Notes under the pieces: generated by a model
Told to the model about the DNA's origin: nothing
What the model saw: the letters and a program-made list of their open reading frames with translations, nothing else
Databases searched by the model: none
From: Brachyhypopomus gauderio
Taxonomy: Eukaryota; Chordata; Actinopteri; Gymnotiformes; Hypopomidae
DNA: 64,000 nucleotides
NCBI RefSeq assembly: GCF_052324685.1
Contig: NC_135214.1
Coordinates: forward strand, 3,177,049-3,241,048
Direction: 5' to 3'
Part shown: positions 23,024 to 34,143 of the stretch, one piece after another
Position numbering within the stretch: the stretch's first letter is position 1
Layout: every line of letters starts with the position of its first letter
Position numbers and translations under genes: made by a program

Positions 23024-24145
23024 TTAGTTCAGAAGCTGAGAATCTCTCCCTCGTATGATGGCCTGCTGCTCCGTCCTGTGACTGGCCCTGCTGCTCATGT
23101 GGATTTTGTCGTGGCCAATCACGTCGCGGGAAGAGCCCTCCGGCGAGGTCCTGACCGCGCTGGAGAAGGACGTGCTGACCTGCCTCCTCAGAAGCTTCAG
23201 CACTTTCTTCTTGTAGCCCTTGCAGGCGAAGAAGTAGATGAAGGGGTCCAGGCAGGAGTTGAGGTTCATCAGGCACACGGTGATGTGTAGGGAGATCTGG
23301 AAGGCATGTAGCTCGGAGCAGTCGGGCCGGTAGCGGAGCTTCCGAACCATGTACTGCAGCAGGTCGACGTGGTACGGGCTGTAGCAGACCACATACACCA
23401 CGATGACGCAGCAGATCACGCCGATGGCCTTACGGCTGCGCCCCGAGCGCTCAGTCAGCTGATTGGTCCTGGCCAGTAGGCGGAGCTTGAGGCAGAGCGC
23501 CGTGTAGCACGCCAGGATGGTGACCAGCGGCATGCCGTAGCCCAGGAGCACGGCGCCGATCAACATGGTGGGAAGACCGTCCACGTTATCCAGGCTGGGG
23601 TACTCCATGCACGTGACCCGCCCGTCGCTCTCTTCGCGGCTCATGGGCATGCCCAGTAGGGGCAGCGTCTGGGCCAGGACCAGCGCCCACACGCCGAGGC
23701 ACACGTAGCGCACCGTACGGACCCGACGCACGCAGGCGAAGCGCAGGGGCAGCACCACGGCCACGAAGCGGTCCACGCTCAGGCACGTCATGAAGTTGAC
23801 GCCGGCGTACATGTTGAGGTAGAAGAGCACGGCGGAGATCTTGCACAGGACCTTGCCCATCGGCCAGTCAAAGCCCCGGGCGTAGTAGAGCACGCGCAAC
23901 GGCAGGGCGAGCGAGAATAGGATGTCGGACACCACCAAGTTGGCCGAGTAGAGGGTGGTGGAGTTGATCTTCTTCAGGTTGGGCCGGATGACGTGGAGGG
24001 CCAAGGCGTTACCCAGCAGCCCCGCCACGAAGATGGCCGAGTACACGGTGGGCAGGAGCACACGGGCCCACCCGCTGTGGTCATACAGGTTGGTGCAGTT
24101 GCTGGAGTAAGACGGGAGGGCAGCGGTGTCATTCGGCGTCGCCAT
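23024..24145 (-). CDS. gpr183: GPR183 (EBI2), oxysterol chemotactic receptor
   Basis: The 373-residue class A GPCR closely matches vertebrate GPR183/EBI2, a Gi-coupled receptor for 7alpha,25-dihydroxycholesterol that guides B cells, T cells and dendritic cells. Visible features are N-glycosylation sequons at N5 and N16, the NSTTLYSANLVVSD stretch of TM2, C101 pairing with C179, VDRF (D125-R126-F127, the family's DRY variant), YSPYH in TM6 (255-259), DPFIY in TM7 (300-304), and a FFACKGYKKKVLKLLRRQVS helix 8. The four residues that bind oxysterol in human EBI2 (R87, Y112, Y116, Y260) correspond to R84, Y109, Y113 and Y258 here. The start is the ATG at 24143-24145 (GTCATGG); the 21 codons upstream cross a strong acceptor. 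The C-terminal tail has many Ser/Thr. The frame is intact and GC-rich compared with its flanks. Confidence 0.93.
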   Translation of the reverse strand: MATPNDTAALPSYSSNCTNLYDHSGWARVLLPTVYSAIFVAGLLGNALALHVIRPNLKKINSTTLYSANLVVSDILFSLALPLRVLYYARGFDWPMGKVLCKISAVLFYLNMYAGVNFMTCLSVDRFVAVVLPLRFACVRRVRTVRYVCLGVWALVLAQTLPLLGMPMSREESDGRVTCMEYPSLDNVDGLPTMLIGAVLLGYGMPLVTILACYTALCLKLRLLARTNQLTERSGRSRKAIGVICCVIVVYVVCYSPYHVDLLQYMVRKLRYRPDCSELHAFQISLHITVCLMNLNSCLDPFIYFFACKGYKKKVLKLLRRQVSTSFSSAVRTSPEGSSRDVIGHDKIHMSSRASHRTEQQAIIRGRDSQLLN

Positions 24146-24188
24146 GACATCAACCTCAAGGTCGGAGTGGGGGACGGGGGCCACGGAT

Positions 24189-25294
24189 CTGGAGGAGCAA
24201 ACATACAACTGTTTTGTTTCTGACTCCTGTCAAACATTCAGTCTCCAACGAAACACGTGGTGTGTGTGGTTTCAGTACGGAAGTGAAAAGTGGTTGTTGG
24301 CCTGTTTTTTTTTGTCAACCTTTCACTAGGCTAGAGTGATTAATAAAAAAAAAAGCGCCACAGTCTAGCTGGCACAACTAGGCAGGTTAACAAATATCCA
24401 AATGCCGTTTCTGCCCATAGCGCACAGGAAGCGTACAGCACAATAGCGCTGGCCAGTGAGGAAGTCCTGCGTCTGTCAACACCAATACACACAATGAGTG
24501 CTGGTCCCAGCTCAGCGTGGGTCCGCTCCAGCAGAGCTCACGTCAAGTGAAATGTGCTTCCTGTACCGCCAACGCTGCTGGGGAAAGGGGCTCCTGCTTT
24601 ATGATGAGTTCAAAAATGTGTCAGTAACAGAATGACAGACCTCGCCAGAAAAATAAATGTTTTGTGATTGAAGGCAACACACAAGCCATGAGTCTAATAT
24701 AGCTGTGACTGTGAGTGACAGTAGTGCCCACCATAAATCACACAGCTGCACTTATACTTGTGGGGAACATTCATATGATCCAGAATTTTACGTAATTGCT
24801 GTTACATTTACTGCACTATGCTGTTACATTTACTGGCGGATTGATTAATAAGTGTTTTCTGCACACGTATGTGATCTGAGGCTGTGTACGAACATAACAC
24901 AGCTTTTGCTTTTCTTCAAACGGCACGACATTTTTGGAAGGACGTATTCGTCATTAAGATGAATTCTGTGCAACTTCCAGTCATGAGGTACGTTAGAACA
25001 GTGTCACGTGAAATGCGCACATGTGCTAATCAAAGACTGAATAACAGGGTGCAGTGGATTATTCTTGACAACCTATGCCTTTTATAATGTATGTAATGTA
25101 TTTTTTTATGTATTTAATTTATAATGTATGTAATAATTAATACATATTATTTATTTTAACCTTCCTGGCATATGACTAAATATGTCATTTTTTTCACTTT
25201 TGTAAATACATAGGAATATGTTATGGATATATGATTGTAATAACTGGCAGTGATTTCACAGTTAGTGCTCTAATATTAATAATATTGTACTCAC
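24189..25294 (-). other. gpr183: predicted 5' UTR intron of gpr183
   Basis: Acceptor tttgctcctccag ends at 24189, 43 nt before the ATG. A donor CTG|GTGAGT sits at 25294-25289 on the minus strand, giving a 1106-nt intron. The gene layout, with a non-coding first exon and nearly all coding in the last exon, is as in mammalian GPR183. Inferred from splice motifs. Confidence 0.5.
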
Positions 25295-25400
25295 CAGTAC
25301 TTTGTTAGCCTCCAAGACGTCAGTGTGTCTGTTGTATCAGCATGGTAGATTGGTAGATGGGTGTTGTCTGCTGGTCCAACGTGGACCACGTTTCTTCAAA
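25295..25400 (-). other. gpr183: predicted non-coding exon 1 of gpr183
   Basis: Begins somewhere downstream of the RFX/CRE-like cluster at 25438-25472 and ends at the donor at 25294. No TATA box is visible, so the 5' limit is a guess. Confidence 0.3.
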
Positions 25401-25437
25401 CGTTTTAGAAAGAAAACGTCCTTTCCTATGTAGAACT

Positions 25438-25472
25438 GTTACTATGGTGACTGACATCATTTCCTTTTTGGT
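25438..25472 (-). promoter_or_regulatory. gpr183: RFX X-box abutting a CRE-like site and a GGAA site
   Basis: The minus strand reads GTCACC-AT-AGTAAC (25451-25438), a full match to the RFX X-box consensus GTNRCC-N(0-3)-RGYAAC. It directly adjoins TGATGTCA (25459-25452), one base from a CRE, and AAAAAGGAAAT (25470-25460), a GGAA ETS/PU.1-type core. The cluster lies about 150 nt upstream of the predicted exon-1 donor of gpr183. Binding is inferred from motif matches only. Confidence 0.35.
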
Positions 25473-25583
25473 TGGTTAAGATCTGCCCTTTTGTCTTAAG
25501 TGTTTCTCTTTTTTTGAGTTCTAGCATATTTCCTGTGTGCTATTGCTATAAAATTCTCCACTAAAAGCAACAATTTGTATGCT

Positions 25584-25586
<3 letters not shown>

Positions 25587-25639
<53 letters not shown>

Positions 25640-25640
25640 T
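25587..25640. repeat. (CT)n-(CA)n microsatellite
   Basis: About 20 CT units directly followed by a short CA run. Confidence 0.9.
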
Positions 25641-25979
25641 CACAAACTTACTCGCACATGCACATATGTATACTGTAAATTAGTGGATTTATTGTTAGGG
25701 TTTCGGTTTACCATAAACCTTGTCACAGAGAATAAGAGTGTAGGATGTTCCTTATGGTCATAACAGGTCTAAGCTTTGTAGCAAAGCTACAATTAATCGA
25801 AAGAGTGGCAAATCAAATCTGAGTTTTTTTAGTTTTGGGAAATTACTGGAAAAAACCAGTAATTAATCCATAATATTAATTCAGTGCAAGTATTCCCAAT
25901 AATCTTAAAATAGCTTTTCATTTTTTTTTTACTTTTTATTTTTTACAAGCAATGTAAATGCTTTTTGAAAAAGAATACT

Positions 25980-25980
<1 letters not shown>

Positions 25981-26043
<63 letters not shown>
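25981..26043. repeat. (GT)n microsatellite
   Basis: About 31 uninterrupted GT units. Confidence 0.95.
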
Positions 26044-26044
<1 letters not shown>

Positions 26045-26289
26045 CACAGACACACCTGGCATTAATTTGTTTAGGTGCTGCAAACGTATCAGATTTGAAA
26101 ACCGGGTTGTCTATTTTTAGGACACGTGAAAGTTTTGAAGGACTTTGCCTATTTAGCCTTGTGGTCCCACCCATGTGTTTGTGAGGAACCCTTGAACAGG
26201 CAGCACTTACCCCCACTAGGCTGACGGAGGGAGAATGTGAAGTAAGTATGTTCACCCAAGCAGGCAGCAGACCTAGAGGAACTCTTCAG

Positions 26290-26475
26290 CTGTCCACGAG
26301 CCCTCGGCTGGGCGCAGGTTGGTGGTGCAGCTGTGGTGCACTGGCTGACCTTGAATCTAGTCCAAACGATAGTTGAATGACTGCAGCCGAGTATGGATTT
26401 GAACCAACCACCCTGTCATAGCACAACCACAGCTGTTTCATATCCAGACCAAACACTACCTGACTACAGCTATGA
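26290..26475 (-). repeat. possible tRNA-derived SINE fragment
   Basis: On the minus strand a perfect box B-like GGTTCAAATCC (26402-26392) is preceded at about the right spacing by a box A-like TAGCTGTAGTCAGG. No cloverleaf can be drawn convincingly, and no poly-A/T tail or target-site duplication was found, so this is a weak call. Confidence 0.25.
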
Positions 26476-26529
26476 ATGCATTTCAGAGCACAAGGCACAC
26501 GGATGGGTCTGTGATATATAGCATTCACT

Positions 26530-28320
26530 ATGGCTTTGTAGCTCGGGATGTAAGATAGGCCATAAGTTGAGTAGAAAAGGTTAGCACTGGATCGTGCTTT
26601 GATTTTGCTGTGGGAAAAAAAAATAGAATGTAGAGGTTGAAGTGAAAGATGTTATCGTTTTCTACTCTACGACTGAACTACATAAAATTCTGCCAAGCTT
26701 GAAAAGCAATAAAGGAACAGTTATCCATGTCTGGTGTTAGTGGGAGATATGGTGGACACATGGGAAGCTTGACATGAAGATGTGCAATTAAAGGAGACCA
26801 AAAAAGTGAAAACGACCGCACATTTTGAGGTAGCTACTTGTGTAAACGTAAAAGACTGACTGTGTGGTCTCCAGACCACATCAGACGGCATCATGTGAGG
26901 TGCACACCTTCTTATGTTCGCAAATGAAAGTGAAAAAGTTCATGTCAGGTAGCTTGTAAACCCCAAATGTTGATAGTATATTCTTTACGTAGCTGGAGAG
27001 TCCGCATCAGGTGTTTTGATTACACATGTTGTAGGAGGTCCAATCGGCTTCGACTTAATTTACAGTGAAGCCAAACGAACGAAGCAGCTACTGCAGAACT
27101 TGGGCGTGGCTCATCTCTCACGTAGTGCAGACCCACTGCAGGGAGGAATGTTTTCTTCAAACCAAAGCAGTTTTCACACCAAACCGGTTCTCACAGGTTC
27201 ATGCAACAGCTTCAATATAAAACTGCAGAGGTTTTCACACCTTGCGAGATGATCATATCTCTAAAAAATATAAACACTGGCATTATGGCATGAGTCTTGA
27301 GTACTTCTCAGCACTTAACATAAACACCTTACTTCACGGCTTTACACAGTTGCTGGGGAATGAATGGATGAATGAATGGATGAATGAATGAATGCTCAGC
27401 TGGTTTGGCTGATTAACATTTCATCACTGTTGTAGAGGCATGTTTTTTTAATAATAATTTTTGTTATAATTTGTTATGCTTTCCATATTTTACAGAAGAG
27501 AGACCCTCTTTTGATTTGGGACCATTCTGATACAATAATTCATGATTTTTTTTTCCCATTACTGAGGTATCATTTTGAATTTACTTTCAAATCATTTAAC
27601 AGAGTTTATTTTCTGTCCGTTTGCTTTCAGTTCAGCAGATGTGTTTTGACAGGCAGTGGGACTCCTCCTCTGACTCACTGCCACATGAAACAAAGATTGC
27701 CCTGAGATTGTTTCCCTTCCACTGTGCTAAAGGGCACAATGGAAAGACCATGGCAGCTAATGACGCTGGAGACCCGGGGAGCATCAGTGCGATCTGGTCT
27801 TGAGCTGTAACCTGATTCATCATTGTTTCCAAACATTTGGGAAACTGAGGCGGGAAAGCTGTAGGTGTTCATCTGAACACAAACGAAGACCTGCTCCCTG
27901 TGCGTCCCCCCCAGCAAGGCATGTGGTGAGCGTAATAACACCAAAGACCTGCTAGCAATGTCTGAGTAACAGCTGAGCTTCTTTTTGTCTTCTTTCAGAT
28001 ATCTGTTTCTTGGGACCAAGATCTTTACATAAGAAAGTACAGATTTCAAGATACAGTAAGACTTCAGAATCCCGAGCTGTAGAAAGCGAATGATTCAGAG
28101 TCTTCAAGCAATTGTCTTAAAACAAAACATTACTGCTTCATTTGTTAAGAAATTTCATGTTATTAAAACTAAATGTCAGAAGTAGGCTGGTGTCTTGCAA
28201 ATTTCAAGGAGTCAACAGCAACATCGGCATACTGAAATATCTGTCTGACGGTAGAGCCTCCATGAATGTAAGGCCGACGGATGAGAAAATATAACTGCGT
28301 GAAACATGCATGTCAGACTT
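26530..28320. other. intergenic, no gene recognised
   Basis: AT-rich sequence with a (TGAA/TGGA) minisatellite at 27358-27394. No supportable exon or RNA gene seen. Confidence 0.55.
27358..27394. repeat. (GAAT)n/(GGAT)n short tandem repeat
   Basis: About nine tetranucleotide units, GAAT with GGAT interspersed. Confidence 0.85.
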
Positions 28321-28325
28321 CATAC

Positions 28326-31290
28326 AAGTGGTGGTGGGTGTGGTAGTAGTAGTGGTAACAGAAGTGCTACTAGTAGTAACAGTAGTGGTGGTGGGTGTGG
28401 TAGTAGTGGTAACAGAAGTAATACTAGTTGTAACAGTAGTGGTGGTGGGTGTGGTAGTAGTAGTGGTAACAGAAGTGCTACTAGTAGTAACAGTGGTAGT
28501 GGTGGGTGTGGTAGTAGTAGTGGTAACAGAAGTGCTATTAGTAGTAACAGTAGTGGTGGTGGGTGTGGTAGTAGTAGTGGTAACTGAAGTAATACTAGTA
28601 GTAACAGTAGTGGTGGTGGGTGTAGTAGTGGTAACAGAAGTAATACTAGTAGTAACAGTAGTGGTGGTGGGTGTGGTAGTAGTGGTAACAGAAGTAATAC
28701 TAGTAGTAACAGTAGTGGTGGTGGGTGTGGTAGTAGTAGTGGTAACAGAAGTGCTACTAGTTGTAACAGTAGTGGTGGTGGGTGTGGTAGTAGTGGTGGT
28801 AACAGAAGTAATACTAGTAGTAACAGTAGTGGTGGTGGGTGTGGTAGTAGTGGTGGTAACAGAAGTAAAACTAGTAGTAACAGTAGTGGTGGTGGTGGGT
28901 GTGGTAGTAGTGGTAATAGAAGTGCTACTAGTAGTAACAGTAGTGGTGGTGGGTGTGGTAGTAGTGGTAACAGAAGTAATACTAGTAGTAACAGTAGTGG
29001 TGGTGGGTGTGGTAGTAGTGGTGGTAACAGAAGTAATACTAGTAGTAACAGTAGTGGTGGTGGGTGTGGTAGTAGTGGTGGTAACAGAAGTAATACTAGT
29101 AGTAACAGTAGTGGTGGTGGGTGTGGTAGTAGTGGTGGTAACTGAAGTAATACTAGTAGTAACAGTAGTGGTGGTGGGTGTGGTAGTAGTGGTGGTAACA
29201 GAAGTAATACTAATAGTAACAGTAGTAGCGGTGGGTGTGGTAGTAGTGGTAAAAGAAGTGCTACTAGTTGTAACAGTAGTGGTGATGGGAGTGGTAGTAG
29301 TAGTGGTAACAGAAGTAATACTAGTAGTAACAGTAGTGGTGGTGGGTGTGGTAGTAGTAGTGGTAACAGAAGTAATACTAGTAGTAACAGTAGTGGTGGT
29401 GGTGGGTGTGGTAGTAGTGGTAATAGAAGTGCTACTAGTAGTAACAGCAGAGGTAACAGAAGTGCTACTAGTAGTAACAGTAGTGGTGGGTGTGGGTGTA
29501 GTAGTGGTAACAGAAGTAATACTAGTAGTAACAGTAGTGGTGGTGGTGGGTGTGGTAGTAGTGGTAATAGAAGTGCTACTAGTAGTAACAGTAGTGGTGA
29601 TGGGTGTGGTAGTAGTGGTGGTAACAGAAGTAAAACTAGTAGTAACAGTAGTGGTGGTGGGTGTGGTAGTAGTGGTGGTAACTGAAGTAATACTAGTAGT
29701 AACAGTAGTAGTGGTGGGTGTGGTAGTAGTGGTGGTAACAGTAGTAATACTAATAGTAACAGTAGTGGTGGTGGGTGTGGTAGTAATAGTGGTAACAGAA
29801 GTAATACTAGTAGTAACAGTAGTGGTGGTGGGTGTGGTAGTAGTAGTGGTAACAGAAGTAATACTAGTAGTAACAGTAGTGGTGGTGGTGGGTGTGGTAG
29901 TAGTGGTAATAGAAGTGCTACTAGTAGTAACAGCAGAGGTAACAGAAGTGCTACTAGTAGTAACAGTAGTGGTGGGTGTGGGTGTAGTAGTGGTAACAGA
30001 AGTAATACTAGTAGTAACAGTAGTGGTGGTGGTGGGTGTGGTAGTAGTGGTAATAGAAGTGCTACTAGTAGTAACAGTAGTGGTGATGGGTGTGGTAGTA
30101 GTGGTGGTAACAGAAGTAAAACTAGTAGTAACAGTAGTGGTGGTGGGTGTGGTAGTAGTGGTGGTAACTGAAGTAATACTAGTAGTAACAGTAGTAGTGG
30201 TGGGTGTGGTAGTAGTGGTGGTAACAGAAGTAATACTAATAGTAACAGTAGTAGTGGTGGGTGTGGTAGTAGTGGTAAAAGAAGTGCTACTAGTTGTAAC
30301 AGTAGTGGTGGTGGGAGTGGTAGTAGTAGTGGTAACAGAAGTAATACTAGTAGTAACAGTAGTGGTGGTGGGTGTGGTAGTAGTAGTGGTAACAGAAGTA
30401 ATACTAGTAGTAACAGTAGTGGTGGTGGTGGGTGTGGTAGTAGTGGAAATAGAAGTGCTACTATTAGTAACAGTAGTGGTGATGGGTGTGGTAGTAGTAG
30501 TGGTAACAGAAGTAATACTAGTAGTAACAGTAGTGGTGGTGGTGGGTGTGGTAGTAGTAGTGGTAACAGAAGTGCTACTAGTAGTAACAGTGGTGGTGGT
30601 GGTGGGTGTGGTAGTAGTGGTAATAGAAGTGCTACTATTAGTAACAGTAGTGGTGATGGGTGTGGTAGTAGTAGTGGTAACATAAGTAATACTAGTAGTA
30701 ACAGTAGTGGTGGTGGTGGGTGTGGTAGTAGTGGTAATAGAAGTGCTACTAGTAGTAACAGTAGTGGTGATGGGTGTGGTAGTAGTAGTGGTAACAGAAG
30801 TAAAACTAGTAGTAACAGTAGTGGTGGTGGGTGTGGTAGTAGTGGTGGTAACTGATGTAATACTAGTAGTAACAATAGTGGTGGTGGGTGTGGTAGTAGT
30901 AGTGGTAACAGAAGTAATACTAGTAGTAACAGTAGTGGTGGTGGTGGGTGTGGTAGTAGTGGTAATAGAAGTGCTACTATTAGTAACAGTAGTGGTGATG
31001 GGTGTGGTAGTAGTAGTGGTAACAGAAGTAATACTAGTAGTAACAGTAGTGGTGGTGGTGGGTGTGGTAGTAGTAGTGGTAACAGAAGTGCTACTAGTAG
31101 TAACAGTAGTGGTGGTGGTGGGTGTGGTAGTAGTAGTGGTAACAGAAGTAATACTAGTAGTAACAGTAGTGGTGATGGGTGTGGTAGTAGTAGTGGTAAC
31201 AGAAGTAATACTAGTAGTAACAGTAGTGGTGGTGGTGGGTGTGGTAGTAGTGGTAATAGAAGTGCTACTAGTAGTAACAGTAGTGGTGGT
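28326..31290. repeat. 3-kb coding-like minisatellite, 54/57-bp unit, about 53 copies
   Basis: The array is built from trinucleotides (ggt, agt, aac, aga, act, gct, aat). One unit is ggtggtgggtgtggtagt followed by agtggtaacagaagtaat and actagtagtaacagtagt: 18 triplets, or 19 with an extra agt or ggt. Every length is a multiple of three, so whole strands stay open: a Val-rich frame on plus and Thr/Ser-rich and Leu/Pro-rich frames on minus. Higher-order duplication is visible: the unusual block with aacagcagaggtaac at 29443 recurs at 29929 (486 bp = 9 x 54), and ggtaaaagaagtg at 29248 recurs 1026 bp on (19 x 54). The plus strand is almost free of C, and each unit holds a GG-GG-GGG-GG pattern. 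It lies between the two gpr183 genes. Confidence 0.95.
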
Positions 31291-31299
31291 GCGTGTGGT

Positions 31300-33900
31300 T
31301 CGACAAGAATACACCATCCTCCAGATTTTTGCAGAATGGTGATATCCTGAAGCAATGAAAGTGATGTCAGTTCTGTGTAGTTTAGAGAGGCAGCCAGTGA
31401 CAAGCCAAGGACTCGAGAGTGGGAAGTTGTTAAGCAGAGGATAACCTGCCTGGTATCTGCTGAACTTCGCAGCTGTTCATGCCAACAGGGCATATGGAAA
31501 TTTAGCATTTTGCCTCTAACAATAATGAAGTGGTTTTTTTTTTTTTGGTTTTTTTTTTTAGCCTGACTGCATCTCTGCGTGTATGTCAATAAGTTAGCAT
31601 AAAGTTATTGTTTGTAAGTGAAGAAGAAAGATTTTTTAATTTAAAACCGAAATGGTTTTCAAACATTAACACTAAGTTTATCACTGTCTTTTAAAACTTA
31701 TATCAGTCTCACACTACAGGTACATTGACATGTCTAGACACCAGTGCAGCCCTTTCTGGGGCTGCTAGCGGATAACATTTGTCTTAAGCTTGGATGTAAA
31801 ATCAGATTGATGATGTGAGTGGGGTGTGAGTTGGTAGATGGTTCAAGTCTTGCCTCAACCAATGCAAAAGCTCACACATGCTTTAGCTCACGTTTTAGCT
31901 CACGTTTTAGCTCATGTGTTATCTCGTGTTTTTAGCTCATGTGTTAACTCGTGTTTTTAGCTCATGCTAACACTGTGGTGCTGTCACAAGTCACTAACAG
32001 GCTGATCTTAAATACCGAGGGACCTTAAAAACAAAGCAGCTCCAGAACTCTGTAACATTCTGGTCTACTCGGCTAGTTGTCTGTGTAACGCGGCATTGGT
32101 GGAAGATGTGGTGGATACTGTTAAGACTTCCTATTTTTTTCTCTTCTCATTTCTTAAGGCTTTTTTAAAAAAAAAAAAAAGATTATTGCCTCTGCGGCTA
32201 CTGTTGGTTGGCAAAGATAAGCTTACAGCATTTCAGCAGGAAGCAACTGTTTGCAGCTGTTTTTGCTGACTTCTACATGCAGTGCAGGGTGATTTCTGAA
32301 AAACGAGTCTTTTGTGCCATGGTCTAATTTACAAATGACCTGTTTAGCTTTTATTCAGTATAGGCCTAAAGAGTCATTATACAGTTATCAACGTTAGAAG
32401 GTTTGAATTGTGATTCAAGTTTGATATGAATAATTATTAAATTTGATATGTTATTGTAATAAAGACTCATTTCTGTCAACTTACCAAAATAACTCCATAT
32501 CGTTTGATAAAATAAGGCCACGCACATAGTCACAGATTGAATTTCCATCTGCACAAATTGCACAATAGCGCTCCCTGCTGGCAAAACACACGACATGACT
32601 CTGTAGCTTAACAGCTTTCCAAAGAGAAATATATATGATTGATTATGAATTTATGCATCAAAATTTTGTTTCCAATGAAGAGCTTTAGAGGCTTGCATTT
32701 ATTATCCCTACTCATCTTCATTTACGAGGGATTGCTATTTATAATTTTTTCACAAGGGGGCACCAATACTGTCGCTAATATGCATTTATTTAAGGAATCA
32801 TAGTAAAGCACTACGCATAGCATTTAAGGACCCATATCATAATTTCTCTATGTTCATGGGAGTCTTTTTCAAAGTTTACAAAACATTAAAAACATAAACT
32901 CTGACGTCTTGCGCAAAGCTGTGGATGTTAAAAAAGAAACCATCACATACACACCTAAACTTCTACTGCTGTAGTATATTACTGTAAGTATATACTCCTT
33001 GTGCTCTTTAAGCTGAATATTTGACCTCCTGTTTCTGAGTACTGAAACACTGACAGAAGTAGCACCCGTTATTAAGTGTCAGATCTCTCACTATTCACAT
33101 TGGCCCTTTTCATAAGGTCATAGTTTGGAAAGAGTTGAAGGTGTTGCTAGTCAGGATACGATTACACAAATCTGCCTTTTCTTGCTCTTTTTCTTTGGTC
33201 TGTCTGTTTTGGTAAGGGCCCAGTATTGAAAACTGGTGCCCAGTTCAGCCCCTGTGGCACTGGTGTTCAGTGCCAGCTTTTTGACCTGCTATTTAATGTT
33301 TTAGACCTTCAGACTTTAAAATAGATCTAAAATCATCATAGAGTTTAATAAGGTGTTTTTATTAAGGTGTGTTGTTTGTGGGCTATTAGTTCTAACCGAA
33401 TTGTATCCATATTGTCTTCATGTCTTTTGAAACAAACAATGTAAAACATAAAAGTATCTACAGCATAATCTACACAAGGCACCCTGCCCTTCAAGCGTCT
33501 GTGTTTATTCACAAAGCTCAAGTAATTATAATTGGGTATATTGATTGATTAGTGATGTGTGTTGTAGCTTTATTGCTGTAGATTACTAATTCACTAACCG
33601 TTTTCTAGCAGAATTATATTGTCTAGTAATAGAAAAGCATCTTGCATTCCTTTGTTTCAAGTACCACAAACAAGATTTGAGTTACACAGCAATCTCAATA
33701 AAAATTATCTAAACAGTATAAGGTGAGGAAAACCTAGAATTAATATTTTGTGTAAATTACATGATTAATAAATCATTTAATACATTCAGTAAATTTGTCA
33801 ATTTCAAATAATTTTAATATCATCAAAATGCCACTACGTTTTTCAGTAGACCACAACTTGAACTTTAGTCGCTAAAAACTAAAACAAACCTTTTTTTTCA
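31300..33900. other. intergenic, no gene recognised
   Basis: AT-rich. Contains poly-T tracts (31533-31560) and a tagctca(c/t)gtt minisatellite at 31869-31972. No exon or RNA gene supported. Confidence 0.55.
31869..31972. repeat. minisatellite (gctca(c/t)gttttta)n
   Basis: About seven imperfect 13-17-bp units around a ttttagctcacgt/ttttagctcatgt core, some with atctcgtg or aactcgtg variants. Confidence 0.85.
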
Positions 33901-34143
33901 GAGCCCAGACCAAACATAGGGATGACAGGCTGCCATGCAGTTATTAAAGGTCATTATACACCTCGTTTTACAGCGTCATGTGCCACAATACACCACATTC
34001 ATCCTGTCCCAAAAGTCCCTTTTGCCCTGTGATACATTTTTTTTTCCAACAAGCTTAAAAGCCGATTTCATGCAGCAAAAAATTGAATAGAAACCAGGCA
34101 AATAACAGTTCTGAACCGATAAGCCCGGCTGAGCAGTGTTCTA

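Noticed and set aside
26340..26475. Functional tRNA gene on the minus strand
   Set aside because: Only box A/B-like motifs are present. No acceptor stem or cloverleaf can be drawn, so at most a SINE fragment is noted.
28326..31290. CRISPR-like direct repeats
   Set aside because: Units are contiguous without unique spacers, and the genome is a vertebrate's. This is a minisatellite.
28310..31342. Plus-strand Val-rich frames of 791 and 211 codons
   Set aside because: Same minisatellite read on the other strand. The sequence would be a poly-hydrophobic repeat with no known parallel.
28204..31589. Minus-strand frames of 1037 and 1089 codons, Thr/Ser-rich (mucin-like) and Leu/Pro-rich
   Set aside because: Both run through the trinucleotide-phased minisatellite. 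Several frames on both strands are open at once, and the flanks show no signal peptide, conserved domain or splice structure.
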